Origin: an uncultured Eubacteriales bacterium | Lineage (GTDB): Bacteria; Bacillota; Clostridia; Oscillospirales; Acutalibacteraceae | DNA: 44,822 nt | NCBI GenBank assembly: GCA_934486755.1 | Contig: CAKSQT010000007.1 | Coordinates: 1 to 44,822 of the forward strand | Reading direction: 5' to 3' | Shown here: in pieces, positions 1 through 9,596 of the stretch | How positions within the stretch are numbered: the first letter of the stretch is position 1 | Layout: each line of letters opens with the position of its first letter | The notes under the pieces: generated by a model | Seen by the model: only the letters and a program-made list of their open reading frames with translations | Database searches by the model: none | What the model was told of the DNA's origin: nothing | Made by a program: the position numbers and the translations under genes

Positions 1-570
1 GATATGGTGTTCAATGATTTTGCCGGTATGCAAATAGCGATAAATTCATTTAATGATGCGAAAGTTATCACAAAAATGGGATTGGATGGGTATATAAGCT
101 GTCATAATATGAAGACTTTTTTCCCACATGCATTTGGTTTATATGTATTAGGGAAAACTTTATTTGATAATACTGCTGATTACGAAATAGAAAAGGATAG
201 ATATTTTTCAGCGGTTAAGGGTTTGAAACTTTTCGAAACAGCAGAAAGGTGTATTCCACTCAGTTATATAAGAAAACAATCAAAACAGATTGACGCTGTA
301 ATTGCTGAAAACGTCACAACGTTGAAGGTATTGGCTAAAAAAGTAGAAAATGATGAAAATGAAGATTGCTACTTAAAAATATGGGCGGAACTGTTGATTT
401 CGTTTGCAGATATCGTTTATGAAAAGGCTTCGGGGAACGAGTCTGATGTGCTTAATGCTTGGACAAGATTTGACAAAAAACTCAAGGGGTATGAACCAAT
501 TATCGGTGAAATATACGATATTAAATTTGTAGATGAGTTGACACATAATTTTGCAAAAGAAAGTTGGTGA
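1..570 (+). CDS. Probable DUF4838-family protein, C-terminal part (cut by window edge)
   Basis: The reading frame is already open at base 1, so this is the last 189 codons of a longer gene and the methionine at base 4 need not be its start. The segment GYISCHNMKTFFPHAF followed by a helical, acidic tail resembles the C-terminal part of DUF4838 proteins, which are large enzymes of unknown specificity found in carbohydrate loci and related in fold to glycoside hydrolases. No catalytic residues can be assigned because the barrel lies outside the window. The next gene begins five bases after the stop, so the two are probably co-transcribed. The family call rests on memory of the motif and is only moderately secure. 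Confidence 0.5.
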   Translation, partial: DMVFNDFAGMQIAINSFNDAKVITKMGLDGYISCHNMKTFFPHAFGLYVLGKTLFDNTADYEIEKDRYFSAVKGLKLFETAERCIPLSYIRKQSKQIDAVIAENVTTLKVLAKKVENDENEDCYLKIWAELLISFADIVYEKASGNESDVLNAWTRFDKKLKGYEPIIGEIYDIKFVDELTHNFAKESW

Positions 571-575
571 CAAAT

Positions 576-1373
576 ATGACTCATTTGGAACTATACCGAC
601 TGATAGAACTGCCCGATGAAATAATAAAGGATCTTGAATTATACAGCGAGGAAATGTTCCTTGATACTATCGAAAAATATAAGGACGCATTGAACGCGAA
701 TATACCGTATGAAAAGGCGGCAGATGTACTTACAGCGGAGCTGAAACCCGATGTTGACGGATGCAAAGCGCTATATGTTATGATGTCGATATGCCTGGAA
801 ACATATGATAGATATGTTGAAAAAGGAATACATAGGATAATATTTTCTGATACAATGAAAGGGTTTACACGCATAATTACGGAAAACTATGCTGCTAATG
901 GAAAATACTTTTTCGATAGGATATGGTGGGCGGGAAGATATCTAAATATGGTGCTGTTTCGGATAGGAATGCTTGAATACGAGATATTGTCGGAAAACGG
1001 CATAAAAAGTATTTCTATACACATACCATCGGACGCAGACCTCTCGAATTCGGATAATTCTGTTATACAAAGCAGGGCGTTTTTTAAGAAATATTATCCG
1101 GAATGTTCCGACCTGCCGTACATATGCATATCGTGGCTTATGTCGCCTGCTCTTGATTTCGTATTAAAGAAGCCGTCAAACATATTAAATTTTAAATCCG
1201 GGTTTAAAATTATCGAGTATTTTCCTGATGATGAGAGTTATAAATGGTTTGTTTTCAATAACAGCAATATTGCTCCCGAAAGTTTTCCTGAAAATACAAC
1301 CTTGCAAAGAAACATAAAACGGTATGTACTGTCAGGCGGTAAAATAGGCGCAGCGCGTGGACTTTTGATATAG
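576..1373 (+). CDS. GNAT-like acyltransferase domain protein (NAT_N / GNAT_C type)
   Basis: A 265-residue cytoplasmic protein without signal peptide or membrane segment. The pattern ISIHIPSDADLS, then SRAFFKKYYPEC, then ICISWLMSPAL is what I recall for the two-part NAT_N/GNAT_C (DUF5596) acyltransferase family that often sits beside glycoside hydrolase genes in Clostridia. The acceptor is unknown. An in-frame TTG lies at 564, but the ATG at 576 follows the upstream stop by five bases and fits the usual family N-terminus better. No good ribosome site is visible, so it is probably translated by coupling with the preceding gene. It converges on the AraC gene with a gap of only 15 bases and no visible terminator. 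Confidence 0.6.
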   Translation: MTHLELYRLIELPDEIIKDLELYSEEMFLDTIEKYKDALNANIPYEKAADVLTAELKPDVDGCKALYVMMSICLETYDRYVEKGIHRIIFSDTMKGFTRIITENYAANGKYFFDRIWWAGRYLNMVLFRIGMLEYEILSENGIKSISIHIPSDADLSNSDNSVIQSRAFFKKYYPECSDLPYICISWLMSPALDFVLKKPSNILNFKSGFKIIEYFPDDESYKWFVFNNSNIAPESFPENTTLQRNIKRYVLSGGKIGAARGLLI

Positions 1374-1388
1374 AAATATTAAGGAATG

Positions 1389-2144
1389 TCAGCCCTGTGC
1401 AGATATAGTTTCCTTCGGCGAATATTTAAAATATTCCTTATAAATTCTTGAAAAATAATTGTAATTCGCATATCCGAGATAATCGGCTATATCCTGAAAG
1501 GACATTTCGTTACGGATTATAAGTTCTTTCGCAAAAAGCATTTTTTTCTCATTTATATAGGAAACGGCGGTTTTACCTGTTTCTTTTTTGAAAACGGAAG
1601 CAAGGTATTCTTTGGAAAGATTGGTAACGGAACAAAGATCCTTCAATGATATCGGCTCATTTATATGAGCATCTATATATTTTAATGCGGTATGTATATA
1701 ATTATTGCCTGTGGTTTCCCTGATGCAATTTAAAAGTTCATAGAGTACAGCATTAAGTACAAAAGCACATTTCTCATGATCGTAATTTCTGTTTTGAATA
1801 CGTGGAAACGGTGATGCCGATAAGAGATTTTTAATTTCCTCATTCGCAATTCCCGGCATATATTCCGGCAGCGCCAACTCTTTGCCCTTTATAAAGTGAA
1901 AGTTATAGCTGACGTATTTCACATTAGTTTTTGCGTAATCTCTTTCTCGATGGGTGCCTGGCGGCAGAAAAATTGCATCGTTTTTCTTCACAACATATTT
2001 CGAACCATTTATATAATATACCATTTTACCGTCTAAAACAAATGTCAGATCGTAATAAGTAATTTTAAACGGCGATATTTTAATACATTTGTTGATTTTT
2101 ACATTTGTATATTGCTCAATGCTATCTATTAAAAAATCGATCAC
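1389..2144 (-). CDS. AraC-family transcriptional regulator
   Basis: 251 residues. Residues 1-75 form a cupin-like sensor (FVLDGKMVYYINGSKYVVKKN, with the PPGTH turn near 61-65). Residues 150-247 hold the double helix-turn-helix of the AraC/XylS family, including SLKDLCSVTNLSKEYLASVF, FQDIADYLGYANYNYFSRIY and the closing YSPKE. The start is GTG, supported by an AAGGGGTG ribosome site seven bases upstream. It is divergent from the GH2 gene across about 200 bases, so it most likely regulates that gene in response to a sugar. The effector cannot be read from sequence. Confidence 0.93.
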   Translation of the reverse strand: MIDFLIDSIEQYTNVKINKCIKISPFKITYYDLTFVLDGKMVYYINGSKYVVKKNDAIFLPPGTHRERDYAKTNVKYVSYNFHFIKGKELALPEYMPGIANEEIKNLLSASPFPRIQNRNYDHEKCAFVLNAVLYELLNCIRETTGNNYIHTALKYIDAHINEPISLKDLCSVTNLSKEYLASVFKKETGKTAVSYINEKKMLFAKELIIRNEMSFQDIADYLGYANYNYFSRIYKEYFKYSPKETISAQG

Positions 2145-2234
2145 AACAACACCCCTTAAAATTATGCTAAAAAATATTGCGTCTAAAATTTTATAATTTA
2201 CACTTCAAAACGATTATATTACAGTGTTTAAATG

Positions 2235-2262
2235 ATGTCAAGCAATTCGCAAGTAATGACAT
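2235..2262. promoter_or_regulatory. Inverted repeat in the AraC/GH2 divergent promoter region
   Basis: The 202-base gap between the divergent AraC and GH2 genes is very AT-rich. It contains ATGTCA at 2235-2240 and its complement TGACAT at 2257-2262, separated by 16 bases, a spacing that would place both half-sites on similar faces of the helix. It may be the operator for the neighbouring AraC protein. Six-base arms in AT-rich DNA can occur by chance. No convincing -35/-10 pair could be fixed for either gene. Confidence 0.25.
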
Positions 2263-2346
2263 ATATTAAAATTATATAACAAAATGCAATTATAAAAGTT
2301 TGCAGAAAAATACTTATATAGCTTTATTTTAAAAAGGAGGATACTT

Positions 2347-5157
2347 ATGGCAGACAAATTTGCTCAAATTACAGGTATTAAATCGAAAAGAAAGGAACTA
2401 CTTACGGCACCGAAACCGTTGTCATTTAAGGAAAAAATATGCCATCTTGATTGCAACGATGTTACTACGATACAGACAAAAGAAAAAATGTCTACAAAGC
2501 AGGAATTACTTGCTGCACTTGAAGAAATGAAAAAGCGGTATATGCCTTTTCTGCAAGATTTTGCCCCAAAGTTAAAAAACTGTAATAAGCGTATTGAAAT
2601 AAAGGATTTTTTGCGTGACGGTAAAAAGGTTAATATACCGAATTATGGCGGACCGGTCGGATATGAATTCACCGAGTATACAACAGAAGTGTTTATAGAC
2701 GGTTTTAAAGATAAAGCCGTTTATCTTTGTTTTGACGGTGCCGATTATATTGCAACGGTGTATTTAAACGGAGAATGTGTCGGAATGCATGAGGGCTTTT
2801 TTTCCCCGTTTGAATTTGATGTTACAAAATTTGTAAAGAACGGAAAAAACAAATTAAGAATTGTTCTTGAAAATGATTATACCTATATGGGCAGTAGTCT
2901 CACGGCTGATGAGGCAATAATAACAGAGGGAGACAAGCTATACGCAGCGACAGGACTTGGTTTTGATGATCCCGTGCTGGGATGGCATCATTGTCCTCCC
3001 GGAATGGGATTATATGATTCGGTTTATATAGAAATTCGGAATCGCGTTAATTTAACTGATTTGTATATTCGTCCTATGCCGGAACACAGAGAGGCTGAGG
3101 CGTGGATTGAGGTTGAAAATGCCGACCATACATATAAAGATATTGAATTTGAACTTTCACTGTATGGCCAAAATTTTAAATATATAGGGTTCGAAAACAA
3201 AAAATATATTCCATGGTTGGCTTATGAGCATAAGGACGACGATATAAAGAGTGTACTCAACAAGTACGAAAACAATTCGTCCGGATCACGGCTCGTTGCA
3301 AAATTCGGAAGAAACATTTATAGAATTAAATTTAAGATTGAAGATGAACATACATGGAATTTGGAAACACCGTTTTTATATCAGTTTCAAGTAAAATTAA
3401 TTGAAAATGGATTAGTGTGTGATACTGCCGGTCAGCAGTTTGGTATGAGGACGTTTGTGCAGGATACTGATAATTCGCCAAAAGGCATGTATTATCTTAA
3501 CGGGCGTAAAATAAAACTTCGCGGAGCAAATACTATGGGTTTCGAACAGCAGGATGTTATGAACGGAAAAATTGATCAATTGATTGATGATATTCTTTAC
3601 GCAAAAATATGCAATATGAATTTTTTGCGCTTAACACAACGCCCGGTATCTAATGAAGTTTATCAATATTGTGACAGACTTGGACTTTTAACACAGACCG
3701 ATTTGCCGCTTTTTGGGGTTATGCGTCGGAGTAAGGTTGCTGAGGGTATAAGACAAAGCGAAGAAATGATACGCATGGTCAGAAAACATCCTTGCAATGT
3801 TGTTTTAACATATATAAACGAGCCATTTCCGAATGCATTTGAAAATCCACATCGCCATCTTGAAAGGGCAGAACTTGAAAGATTTTTCACAGCATGTGAT
3901 AATGTTATGAAGATAAGTTGTCCCGAATGTATAATCAAACATGTTGATGGTGATTATGATCCACCCGCACTTGATACTATGCCTGATAATCATTGTTATA
4001 CGCTTTGGTACAATAATCACGGCATAGAATTCAGAAAATTGCACAAGGGATATTGGCAAGAGGTTAACGATGGCTGGTATTACGGTTGTGGTGAATATGG
4101 CGTTGAAGGTCTTGATTTTGCAGAAGTTATGAGGGAATCATATCCAAGAGATTGGATTAAAGAACCATTTTCCCCCAAGAACATAGTTAAAGCTCAATCG
4201 GATGAAATGCAGCATTATTTCTTTGATAGACCATCAAATATGGAGGAGTGGATTTCCGTTACACAAGAGCATCAGGCGTTTGCTACTCGGTTTATGACGG
4301 AGGCATTCCGCCGAGATAACAGAATGGTTTCTAATGCAATTCATTTATTTATAGATGCATGGCCGTCGGGGTGGATGAAAACAATTATGGATTGCAGAAG
4401 AAATCCGAAGCCTGCTTATTTTGCATATAAAAATGCTCTTGAACCGATTATGATTAGTCTCCGTACTGATAAATTCACTTATTTTTCCAAAGAAAAAGCA
4501 AAGATTGAAACTTATATTTGTAATGACACGGCAACAGTTCTGAAAGATTGTCGTTTGAAATTTGAATTAAAGGATGGAGAAAAAACAGTTTTATCTGGTG
4601 AAAGTCCGACCGACTGTGCAGCTTTTGTTTCCGATTATTGTGTTACGGCAGAATTTGAAGTTCCTCAGGTTAAAGACAGACACAAATTTGTTTTAAAGGC
4701 AATTCTTTTAAATGATAATTCGAAAGTAATTACCTATAATACCTTTGAATTTGAGGCTTTTGAGGATGTTGATATTACTAAAAACGATAATATTGTTTTT
4801 ATTACTGATTTAACACCGGGAGAGCATGAAGTGGCAGGAGAAAGAATTATTGTAAAAGACTGTGATAACAGAAATTATGTTTCAGCTCAAACAGGGCATC
4901 CCGCTGTAAGTGAGTTCAAAAAAAATGATTTCAGGTTTTGGTATGACAAGGATACCGATATGCTGAGCGTTATGACCGATAAAACATTTGAATGCGAAGG
5001 ATTTTCACCGATTTTGACTGCCTGGGACGGTAAAAAAGAATCCGCTGTGCTTGCAGAAAAAAAGGTTGACGGTAAAGTATATGTAATTTCGGTTATGAAT
5101 TTAAGAATAGAAAATCCGATTGCTAAGCGATTACTAAAAAATCTTTATCTGCTTTAA
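2347..5157 (+). CDS. Glycoside hydrolase family 2 enzyme
   Basis: 936 residues, cytoplasmic (no signal peptide). Order of parts: an unusual basic N-terminal stretch, a GH2 sugar-binding jelly roll (about 110-230, with the block ATVYLNGECVGMHEGFFSPF), an Ig-like domain, the TIM barrel (about 375-640) and C-terminal beta domains. The barrel entry motif YYLNGRKIKLRGAN is typical of GH2. The acid/base is probably Glu492 in YINEP and the nucleophile Glu583 in GCGEYGVEG. Retaining exo-hydrolysis of a beta-glycoside (galactoside, glucuronide or mannoside) is expected; the exact sugar cannot be told. AAGGAGG lies six bases before the ATG. It is a single-gene unit ending at a strong hairpin and is probably controlled by the divergent AraC protein. 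Confidence 0.9.
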   Translation: MADKFAQITGIKSKRKELLTAPKPLSFKEKICHLDCNDVTTIQTKEKMSTKQELLAALEEMKKRYMPFLQDFAPKLKNCNKRIEIKDFLRDGKKVNIPNYGGPVGYEFTEYTTEVFIDGFKDKAVYLCFDGADYIATVYLNGECVGMHEGFFSPFEFDVTKFVKNGKNKLRIVLENDYTYMGSSLTADEAIITEGDKLYAATGLGFDDPVLGWHHCPPGMGLYDSVYIEIRNRVNLTDLYIRPMPEHREAEAWIEVENADHTYKDIEFELSLYGQNFKYIGFENKKYIPWLAYEHKDDDIKSVLNKYENNSSGSRLVAKFGRNIYRIKFKIEDEHTWNLETPFLYQFQVKLIENGLVCDTAGQQFGMRTFVQDTDNSPKGMYYLNGRKIKLRGANTMGFEQQDVMNGKIDQLIDDILYAKICNMNFLRLTQRPVSNEVYQYCDRLGLLTQTDLPLFGVMRRSKVAEGIRQSEEMIRMVRKHPCNVVLTYINEPFPNAFENPHRHLERAELERFFTACDNVMKISCPECIIKHVDGDYDPPALDTMPDNHCYTLWYNNHGIEFRKLHKGYWQEVNDGWYYGCGEYGVEGLDFAEVMRESYPRDWIKEPFSPKNIVKAQSDEMQHYFFDRPSNMEEWISVTQEHQAFATRFMTEAFRRDNRMVSNAIHLFIDAWPSGWMKTIMDCRRNPKPAYFAYKNALEPIMISLRTDKFTYFSKEKAKIETYICNDTATVLKDCRLKFELKDGEKTVLSGESPTDCAAFVSDYCVTAEFEVPQVKDRHKFVLKAILLNDNSKVITYNTFEFEAFEDVDITKNDNIVFITDLTPGEHEVAGERIIVKDCDNRNYVSAQTGHPAVSEFKKNDFRFWYDKDTDMLSVMTDKTFECEGFSPILTAWDGKKESAVLAEKKVDGKVYVISVMNLRIENPIAKRLLKNLYLL

Positions 5158-5278
5158 TAATAATAAGGACAATCGAAAGCAAAGTATAATTACAAAAGTA
5201 TCGGTAAAATAAGTTGTTTGTCAATTTTATGGGATTTTTGCTAATAATTGAAGTAGTAAGTTTAGGTAAAAATTAATT

Positions 5279-5319
5279 GGAGTGTCTTCGAAAGTTGTCG
5301 AAAACACTCCGATTTTATT
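5279..5319. terminator. Bidirectional intrinsic terminator between convergent genes
   Basis: GGAGTGT at 5279-5285 pairs with ACACTCC at 5304-5310, extended inward by TTCGA/TCGAA after one mismatch, with a short loop. The plus-strand read continues into GATTTTATT and the minus-strand read into AATTAATTTTTA, so it can serve both the GH2 gene and the convergent minus-strand operon. The remaining bases between 5158 and 5357 show nothing else. Confidence 0.85.
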
Positions 5320-5357
5320 GGATTTCACGTAGATTGAGGATAATTAATTTATAGATA

Positions 5358-6368
5358 TTATAATAATTCGCTTAGTATCCAATTTATTGCATCATCATTA
5401 TCAGGGCAGAATTCGTGCGTCCCGTTGAAAACGTGAAAACGAAAATTTTTTTCTTTCTCACCGAAGAGTTTTTTAAATCTTTCATACTCGGCAAGCGCTG
5501 AGTCTATATCGAAAATGTCGTCGTTGTCGCCAACCTCGATGGCGAGGCGTCTTGGATACACAAGTGCCGCAACTTCTGCATCAAGAAAGGTGCTTGCGGC
5601 GTTTTTAAATGATTTACTCATCCAACCATACTTAATTCTGTCGTTAAAATGACTGCACGAAAGCGCTGCCTTTATCCTTGTGTCAACAGCGGCGGTATAC
5701 ATTGTATAGAATCCGCCGTAAGACAGGCCCGACATTCCAAATTTACCGTTACAATAATCGGCTTTTTCAAAGTAATCTATGCAACGCATTACGGAATATA
5801 TTTCGAGAGCCGCTATGCTTCCGCCGAGTTGTTTTAATTTCATATCAAAATCATTGCGTTTCCCTGACGGTCCAAAACGTTCTTCCTGCCATAAATCAAG
5901 TTGCGGCGCAAATACATTTACCCCTTTATCGAATATTCTTTCGGACATATCTTTGTAATTTGCACTGTCAAAAAAACTGCAACATATCTCTGGCGTTCCC
6001 AAACCGCCGTGCTGCGATATTACAAGCGGCAATTTCTTGTCGGTCTTATGCCGTATAAGTATTCCGTAAAAATAGAATCCGTCAAACAACTCAAACTGCA
6101 TACGTCTGATAATGACCTTATCGTTTTCAAAAGTTTTTTGCTCGGTGACAGAGAGTATTGTTTTCGGCTTTTCATTAAGCGGCCATCCAAGCATATCACG
6201 GAATCTTTTACGGTAATATTCCTGATCTGAAATTATTGCTTTACCAAATTCGTCACGTTGCTTTTGGCAGTCTTTCGTACGTTGTTCTAAGAGCTTTTCA
6301 AGACCGTTTAAATATCTTTTTCGGTAGCCATTTCCGTATCCTTCCGATTCGGTATAATACTTTCCCAT
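5358..6368 (-). CDS. Alpha/beta hydrolase, acetyl-xylan-esterase or dienelactone-hydrolase-like
   Basis: 336 residues without signal peptide. The alpha/beta hydrolase core is visible: oxyanion region SQHGGLG near 118-124, nucleophile elbow GMSGLSYGG with Ser216, an acid in VGDNDDIFD (Asp281-Asp287) and His318 in FNGTHEF. This arrangement matches the Abhydrolase_7 / acetyl-xylan-esterase-like proteins often found as intracellular deacetylases in polysaccharide loci. It is the last gene of a long minus-strand operon, 25 bases after the mgtC-like gene, and ends just before a terminator. Removal of acetyl groups from imported oligosaccharides is the likely job; peptidase activity of the prolyl-oligopeptidase kind is a less likely alternative. 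Confidence 0.82.
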   Translation of the reverse strand: MGKYYTESEGYGNGYRKRYLNGLEKLLEQRTKDCQKQRDEFGKAIISDQEYYRKRFRDMLGWPLNEKPKTILSVTEQKTFENDKVIIRRMQFELFDGFYFYGILIRHKTDKKLPLVISQHGGLGTPEICCSFFDSANYKDMSERIFDKGVNVFAPQLDLWQEERFGPSGKRNDFDMKLKQLGGSIAALEIYSVMRCIDYFEKADYCNGKFGMSGLSYGGFYTMYTAAVDTRIKAALSCSHFNDRIKYGWMSKSFKNAASTFLDAEVAALVYPRRLAIEVGDNDDIFDIDSALAEYERFKKLFGEKEKNFRFHVFNGTHEFCPDNDDAINWILSELL

Positions 6369-6393
6369 ATATATGCTCCTTTGATGTATGAAC

Positions 6394-7038
6394 CTATTCG
6401 TCTTCTATCGCAAATACAATATTGGGTAATTTTAAAATATCCTCAGTATCTATTTTTACAAATTTATTTACAGCTAAATTTATGCCCACATTGCCCGAAC
6501 TGTTGCTTTTAGGTGCGGATATCTGATAAGAAAATGTTTCGGGAATTATTTTTTCAAGTTCTTCGAGTATCTCATTAAGCCTGTATGCATTATCTATCTC
6601 TATATAAATGATTTCTGTACTTTTGTTTTTACGTTCAAATTTTGCGAACAGGGTTATAGTACCAATGAATAAAAAAGTTACAATAACGGCTCCCGAATAG
6701 AATCCGTACCCTAAGGCTATACCTATGGTTCCTGTTGTCCAAATGCCCGCAGCAGTTGTAAGACCCTTTATAACATTATTGCTTTTAAGTATAATCATTC
6801 CTGCGCCTAAAAAGCCTATTCCCGATACTACTTGGGCGGGGATTCGGAATACGTCCCCGTTTAAGCCGAGTATATTGTTTACGTATACGCCGGTCATTGA
6901 TGTCATACAGGCGCCGAGACAAACGAGAATGTGAGTACGCATACCTGCCGCTCTGCCGTGTCGTACCCGTTCGCTGCCGATCAGGCAGCCTATGACGACA
7001 GCGGCGGCAGATCGGATAAAAAATTGTATTATTTCCAA
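6394..7038 (-). CDS. MgtC/SapB-family membrane protein
   Basis: 214 residues with four or five hydrophobic helices in the first 130 residues and a soluble ACT-like C-terminal domain. The family signature is clear: GCLIGSERVRHGRAAGMRTH, then QVVSGIGFLGAGMI, then GLTTAAGIWTTGTIGIALG. MgtC proteins act in the inner membrane in magnesium homeostasis and in control of ATP synthase in some bacteria. Here it sits five bases after the alpha-galactosidase gene and 25 before a hydrolase, that is inside a sugar-catabolic operon, which is unexpected. The gene is intact and full length for the family. Confidence 0.92.
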   Translation of the reverse strand: MEIIQFFIRSAAAVVIGCLIGSERVRHGRAAGMRTHILVCLGACMTSMTGVYVNNILGLNGDVFRIPAQVVSGIGFLGAGMIILKSNNVIKGLTTAAGIWTTGTIGIALGYGFYSGAVIVTFLFIGTITLFAKFERKNKSTEIIYIEIDNAYRLNEILEELEKIIPETFSYQISAPKSNSSGNVGINLAVNKFVKIDTEDILKLPNIVFAIEDE

Positions 7039-7043
7039 CAGTA

Positions 7044-8906
7044 TCAGTCCTCCTCGTGGTTTGACTTTGTCAATTCAAGAACTTCGGCGGTATAGTTTTC
7101 AGACAGCGAAACTTTGATTCCGTGTTCAGATATAAACTCTCCCGAAACGGTTTCCGAGTTGATTGTGTATGTTGATTTTTTATCAACCTTCGGATAAACC
7201 TTTAATGAATTTTGCCTAATGCGTTTCGCGAAAATTTTAATTTTGATTTTGTTATAATCAATATCGCTGTATTCTAAAATGAGAATACTTTCGGTATCGC
7301 ACAATATACTGCATACGGCAGATTTCCAAAAATCCCTTTCCGCCTTATATTTTTTTACAAAATCGCATAATTTTTCAATTGTTGGTTTTGAAATGGCGGA
7401 AAGATCACAACTGAAACCAATCGGACCGCCTGTTAAAAAGTTTGTTAAAAATGATAAATGAACTCCTTCGGTGAGGCTCCACGTTGCATCTTTTGTAGAT
7501 ATGATATGTTCATCGAAGTTATTACCGTAATGAGGCAAATCGGGAACAGACGCTATTACAGCCCATTTTTCAAGAATTTGCGGCGGCATACGCAGAATAG
7601 AATCTTTATATATTCTCAAACCCTCATTTACACTTTGGTTGTCACTGAACCATATGCTGTCATAACATTCGCAGGCACTTAAATTTGTTCTCATTCCGCC
7701 TGAGGAACATCCCTCAATATAAATATAGGGGAGACGCTTTTTGAGTGTACAAATAAAATCTTTATAAGCAGATAAATATACGCTGAAACCCGAATGTTTA
7801 ACATCGAAAAACATATCCTGATTAAAATCAAGTTTTAAAAATTCAGCCTTGTACTTTTCTGTCAAGCGGCATATCGTGTTAAGCATATATTCGCAAGCGT
7901 CGGTATTTGTAAAATCAAAGAAGTACTTGTCATCTTCGCGGATATAATAATCGGGATGATTTTTAACTATATCGGAGTTTTTGCTTGCAGTTTCGATTTC
8001 AAGCCAAAATCCGAATTTCATTCCGTTCGCTCTTACTTTGTCGGCAATTTGGTTCATACGGCCGCATAAGGCGGCTGTTTGATTTTCTGACCAGTCTCCT
8101 CTTGAATCTTCCCAGTTTTCACCTTTCCCGAACCAGCCTGCATCAATTACGAAATATTCACACCCGAGACGAGCGGCAGGTTCTATCTGCTTTTTGACAT
8201 TTTCATAGGAAAGCCGATCAAATTTATAAAGCCAAGTATTATAAATAATCGGGAGTTCGCGTCTTGAAAAATGCTCATTACAAAAGCTGTGTAACTTATA
8301 ACAATCTAAATCGGTTTTATTCTTAAATTCATAATAAATGATTTTTGGAAGTTCGATTTTTTCATTAGGAATAATGGAAAATGACAACTGATTCCTGTTT
8401 ATCCCCATTTCAACAGAAACTGATGTTGTTTCATTATTATTACAGATTCGGCGCACATTTATTTCCCAAGAATAATTCGGTATTAAATGAAAAACAATAC
8501 CGCGGTTTGTTTGGCGATTCCAGAGAGCCATCATTGGCGCGGCCCCCATAGAAGTACGGACATTTTCAACTGCAATGCTAACGCCGGTTACTAATGGCTG
8601 CCACTCGCCAAGGCTCTCATTTTGCCAACCATTATACTGCGTATAAACATCATATTCTCCATCGTCGAAAAGAAATTTAGAGTATAAGCACGTAAGAGTC
8701 AATGGCAACGAAGAAATATTAGAAAATTCACCTGTTCGATAGTTGACGCCAAGATTATTGGTTACTGTTTGATCGAGAATACTATAATGCTCATTGCGTG
8801 ATTTGTATTTTCCTCCGTCAATTGAAACCGAGCCACAAACATTACCGAAATCTCCGCTAATGTTCCAAATGTTCCTTGCGTCAATAATTCTATCAGTCAT
8901 ATTCAT
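7044..8906 (-). CDS. Alpha-galactosidase-like enzyme, GH36 (melibiase)
   Basis: 620 residues from the ATG chosen here. The frame also opens at a TTG 21 bases upstream, but GGAGA lies eight bases before this ATG. An N-terminal beta supersandwich (1-210) precedes a TIM barrel with FVIDAGWFGKG, the probable nucleophile Asp360 in LKLDFNQD, the ECSSGG-like loop EGCSSGGMR and the probable acid/base Asp422 in WFSDNQS. These correspond to the KWD and SDD motifs of GH36, though both are slightly divergent, so another alpha-linked sugar is possible. It lacks a signal peptide and acts on imported oligosaccharides. The start overlaps the end of the upstream MFS remnant by 14 bases, which implies translational coupling. 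Confidence 0.88.
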   Translation of the reverse strand: MNMTDRIIDARNIWNISGDFGNVCGSVSIDGGKYKSRNEHYSILDQTVTNNLGVNYRTGEFSNISSLPLTLTCLYSKFLFDDGEYDVYTQYNGWQNESLGEWQPLVTGVSIAVENVRTSMGAAPMMALWNRQTNRGIVFHLIPNYSWEINVRRICNNNETTSVSVEMGINRNQLSFSIIPNEKIELPKIIYYEFKNKTDLDCYKLHSFCNEHFSRRELPIIYNTWLYKFDRLSYENVKKQIEPAARLGCEYFVIDAGWFGKGENWEDSRGDWSENQTAALCGRMNQIADKVRANGMKFGFWLEIETASKNSDIVKNHPDYYIREDDKYFFDFTNTDACEYMLNTICRLTEKYKAEFLKLDFNQDMFFDVKHSGFSVYLSAYKDFICTLKKRLPYIYIEGCSSGGMRTNLSACECYDSIWFSDNQSVNEGLRIYKDSILRMPPQILEKWAVIASVPDLPHYGNNFDEHIISTKDATWSLTEGVHLSFLTNFLTGGPIGFSCDLSAISKPTIEKLCDFVKKYKAERDFWKSAVCSILCDTESILILEYSDIDYNKIKIKIFAKRIRQNSLKVYPKVDKKSTYTINSETVSGEFISEHGIKVSLSENYTAEVLELTKSNHEED

Positions 8907-9596
8907 TGTAAGAATCTCCGTTTTCAAAATGTTTTTTTAATTTTTTTAGACTAAAAAGGGAAATTACAGATATAAAAACCCATGAAACAAACATTGAGGA
9001 AAATCCAAAATGCTCGATTAAAAAGCCATAAGACAATGATCCGATTCCGGCACCCAAATAGGTTGAGAAATCCATAATACCGCTCACCGAGGCAACATTT
9101 CCGTTTTTGGCAAATGATACCGGGAAGACAGATAGGAATGAAGTGTTTATCAACGAGACAGAAGCATAAATGCAGCTCAAAGCTATCACGGCAAGGGTTG
9201 GAGAAATTTTTGAGAAACAAAGCAAACAGGAAAAAATGATGATTGTGATAAAAGCGAAAAACGAAACGGTATGTTCATTTTCTCTGAAAGCACGAAAAAT
9301 CGGAGGGTATAACAATCGACCGATAAATCCGACAATAGGAATAAAAAGGACAAAATATGTAGTTTAATATCACTCAAAACACCGTTTATTAATCTTCCTA
9401 TCGCGTGGATAATGGAAAACAATCCGCCAATTATACCTATTTGCGCGGAATTTAGAATTCCTGATTCTTTAAGACAGGGAGATGCCATCGAGAGGTTTAA
9501 CCTTGCAATGTAAATTGTTGTATATGCAAAATAGCAAATAATAAATATAAGTACTTTTCGGTCTTTTCTGATATTAAATCCGTTATTTTCCTGAAT
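8893..9596 (-). pseudogene. MFS sugar transporter, internally deleted and frameshifted
   Basis: Two frames together give one MFS protein. The first holds TM1-TM2 (YFAYTTIYIARLNLS, then AQIGIIGG through GRLINGVLSDI). The second holds what look like TM8-TM12 (FIPIVGFIGRLLY through SYGFLIEHFGFSSMF). The frame changes at about 9360-9366, in a short A run on the coding strand. The joined product is only about 234 residues, whereas MFS carriers usually have 400 or more, and the central helices appear to be absent, so an out-of-frame internal deletion is likely rather than a simple one-base slip. No ATG, GTG or TTG precedes TM1. A GGGAGG site sits nine bases before an ATT at 9596, perhaps a mutated start. 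The remnant overlaps the dehydrogenase gene by 14 bases. It was probably the uptake protein of this operon. Confidence 0.82.

Noticed and set aside
9186..9488. Separate 100-residue membrane protein
   Set aside because: Its first half continues TM1-TM2 of the MFS remnant and its second half is out-of-frame sequence after the frame change.
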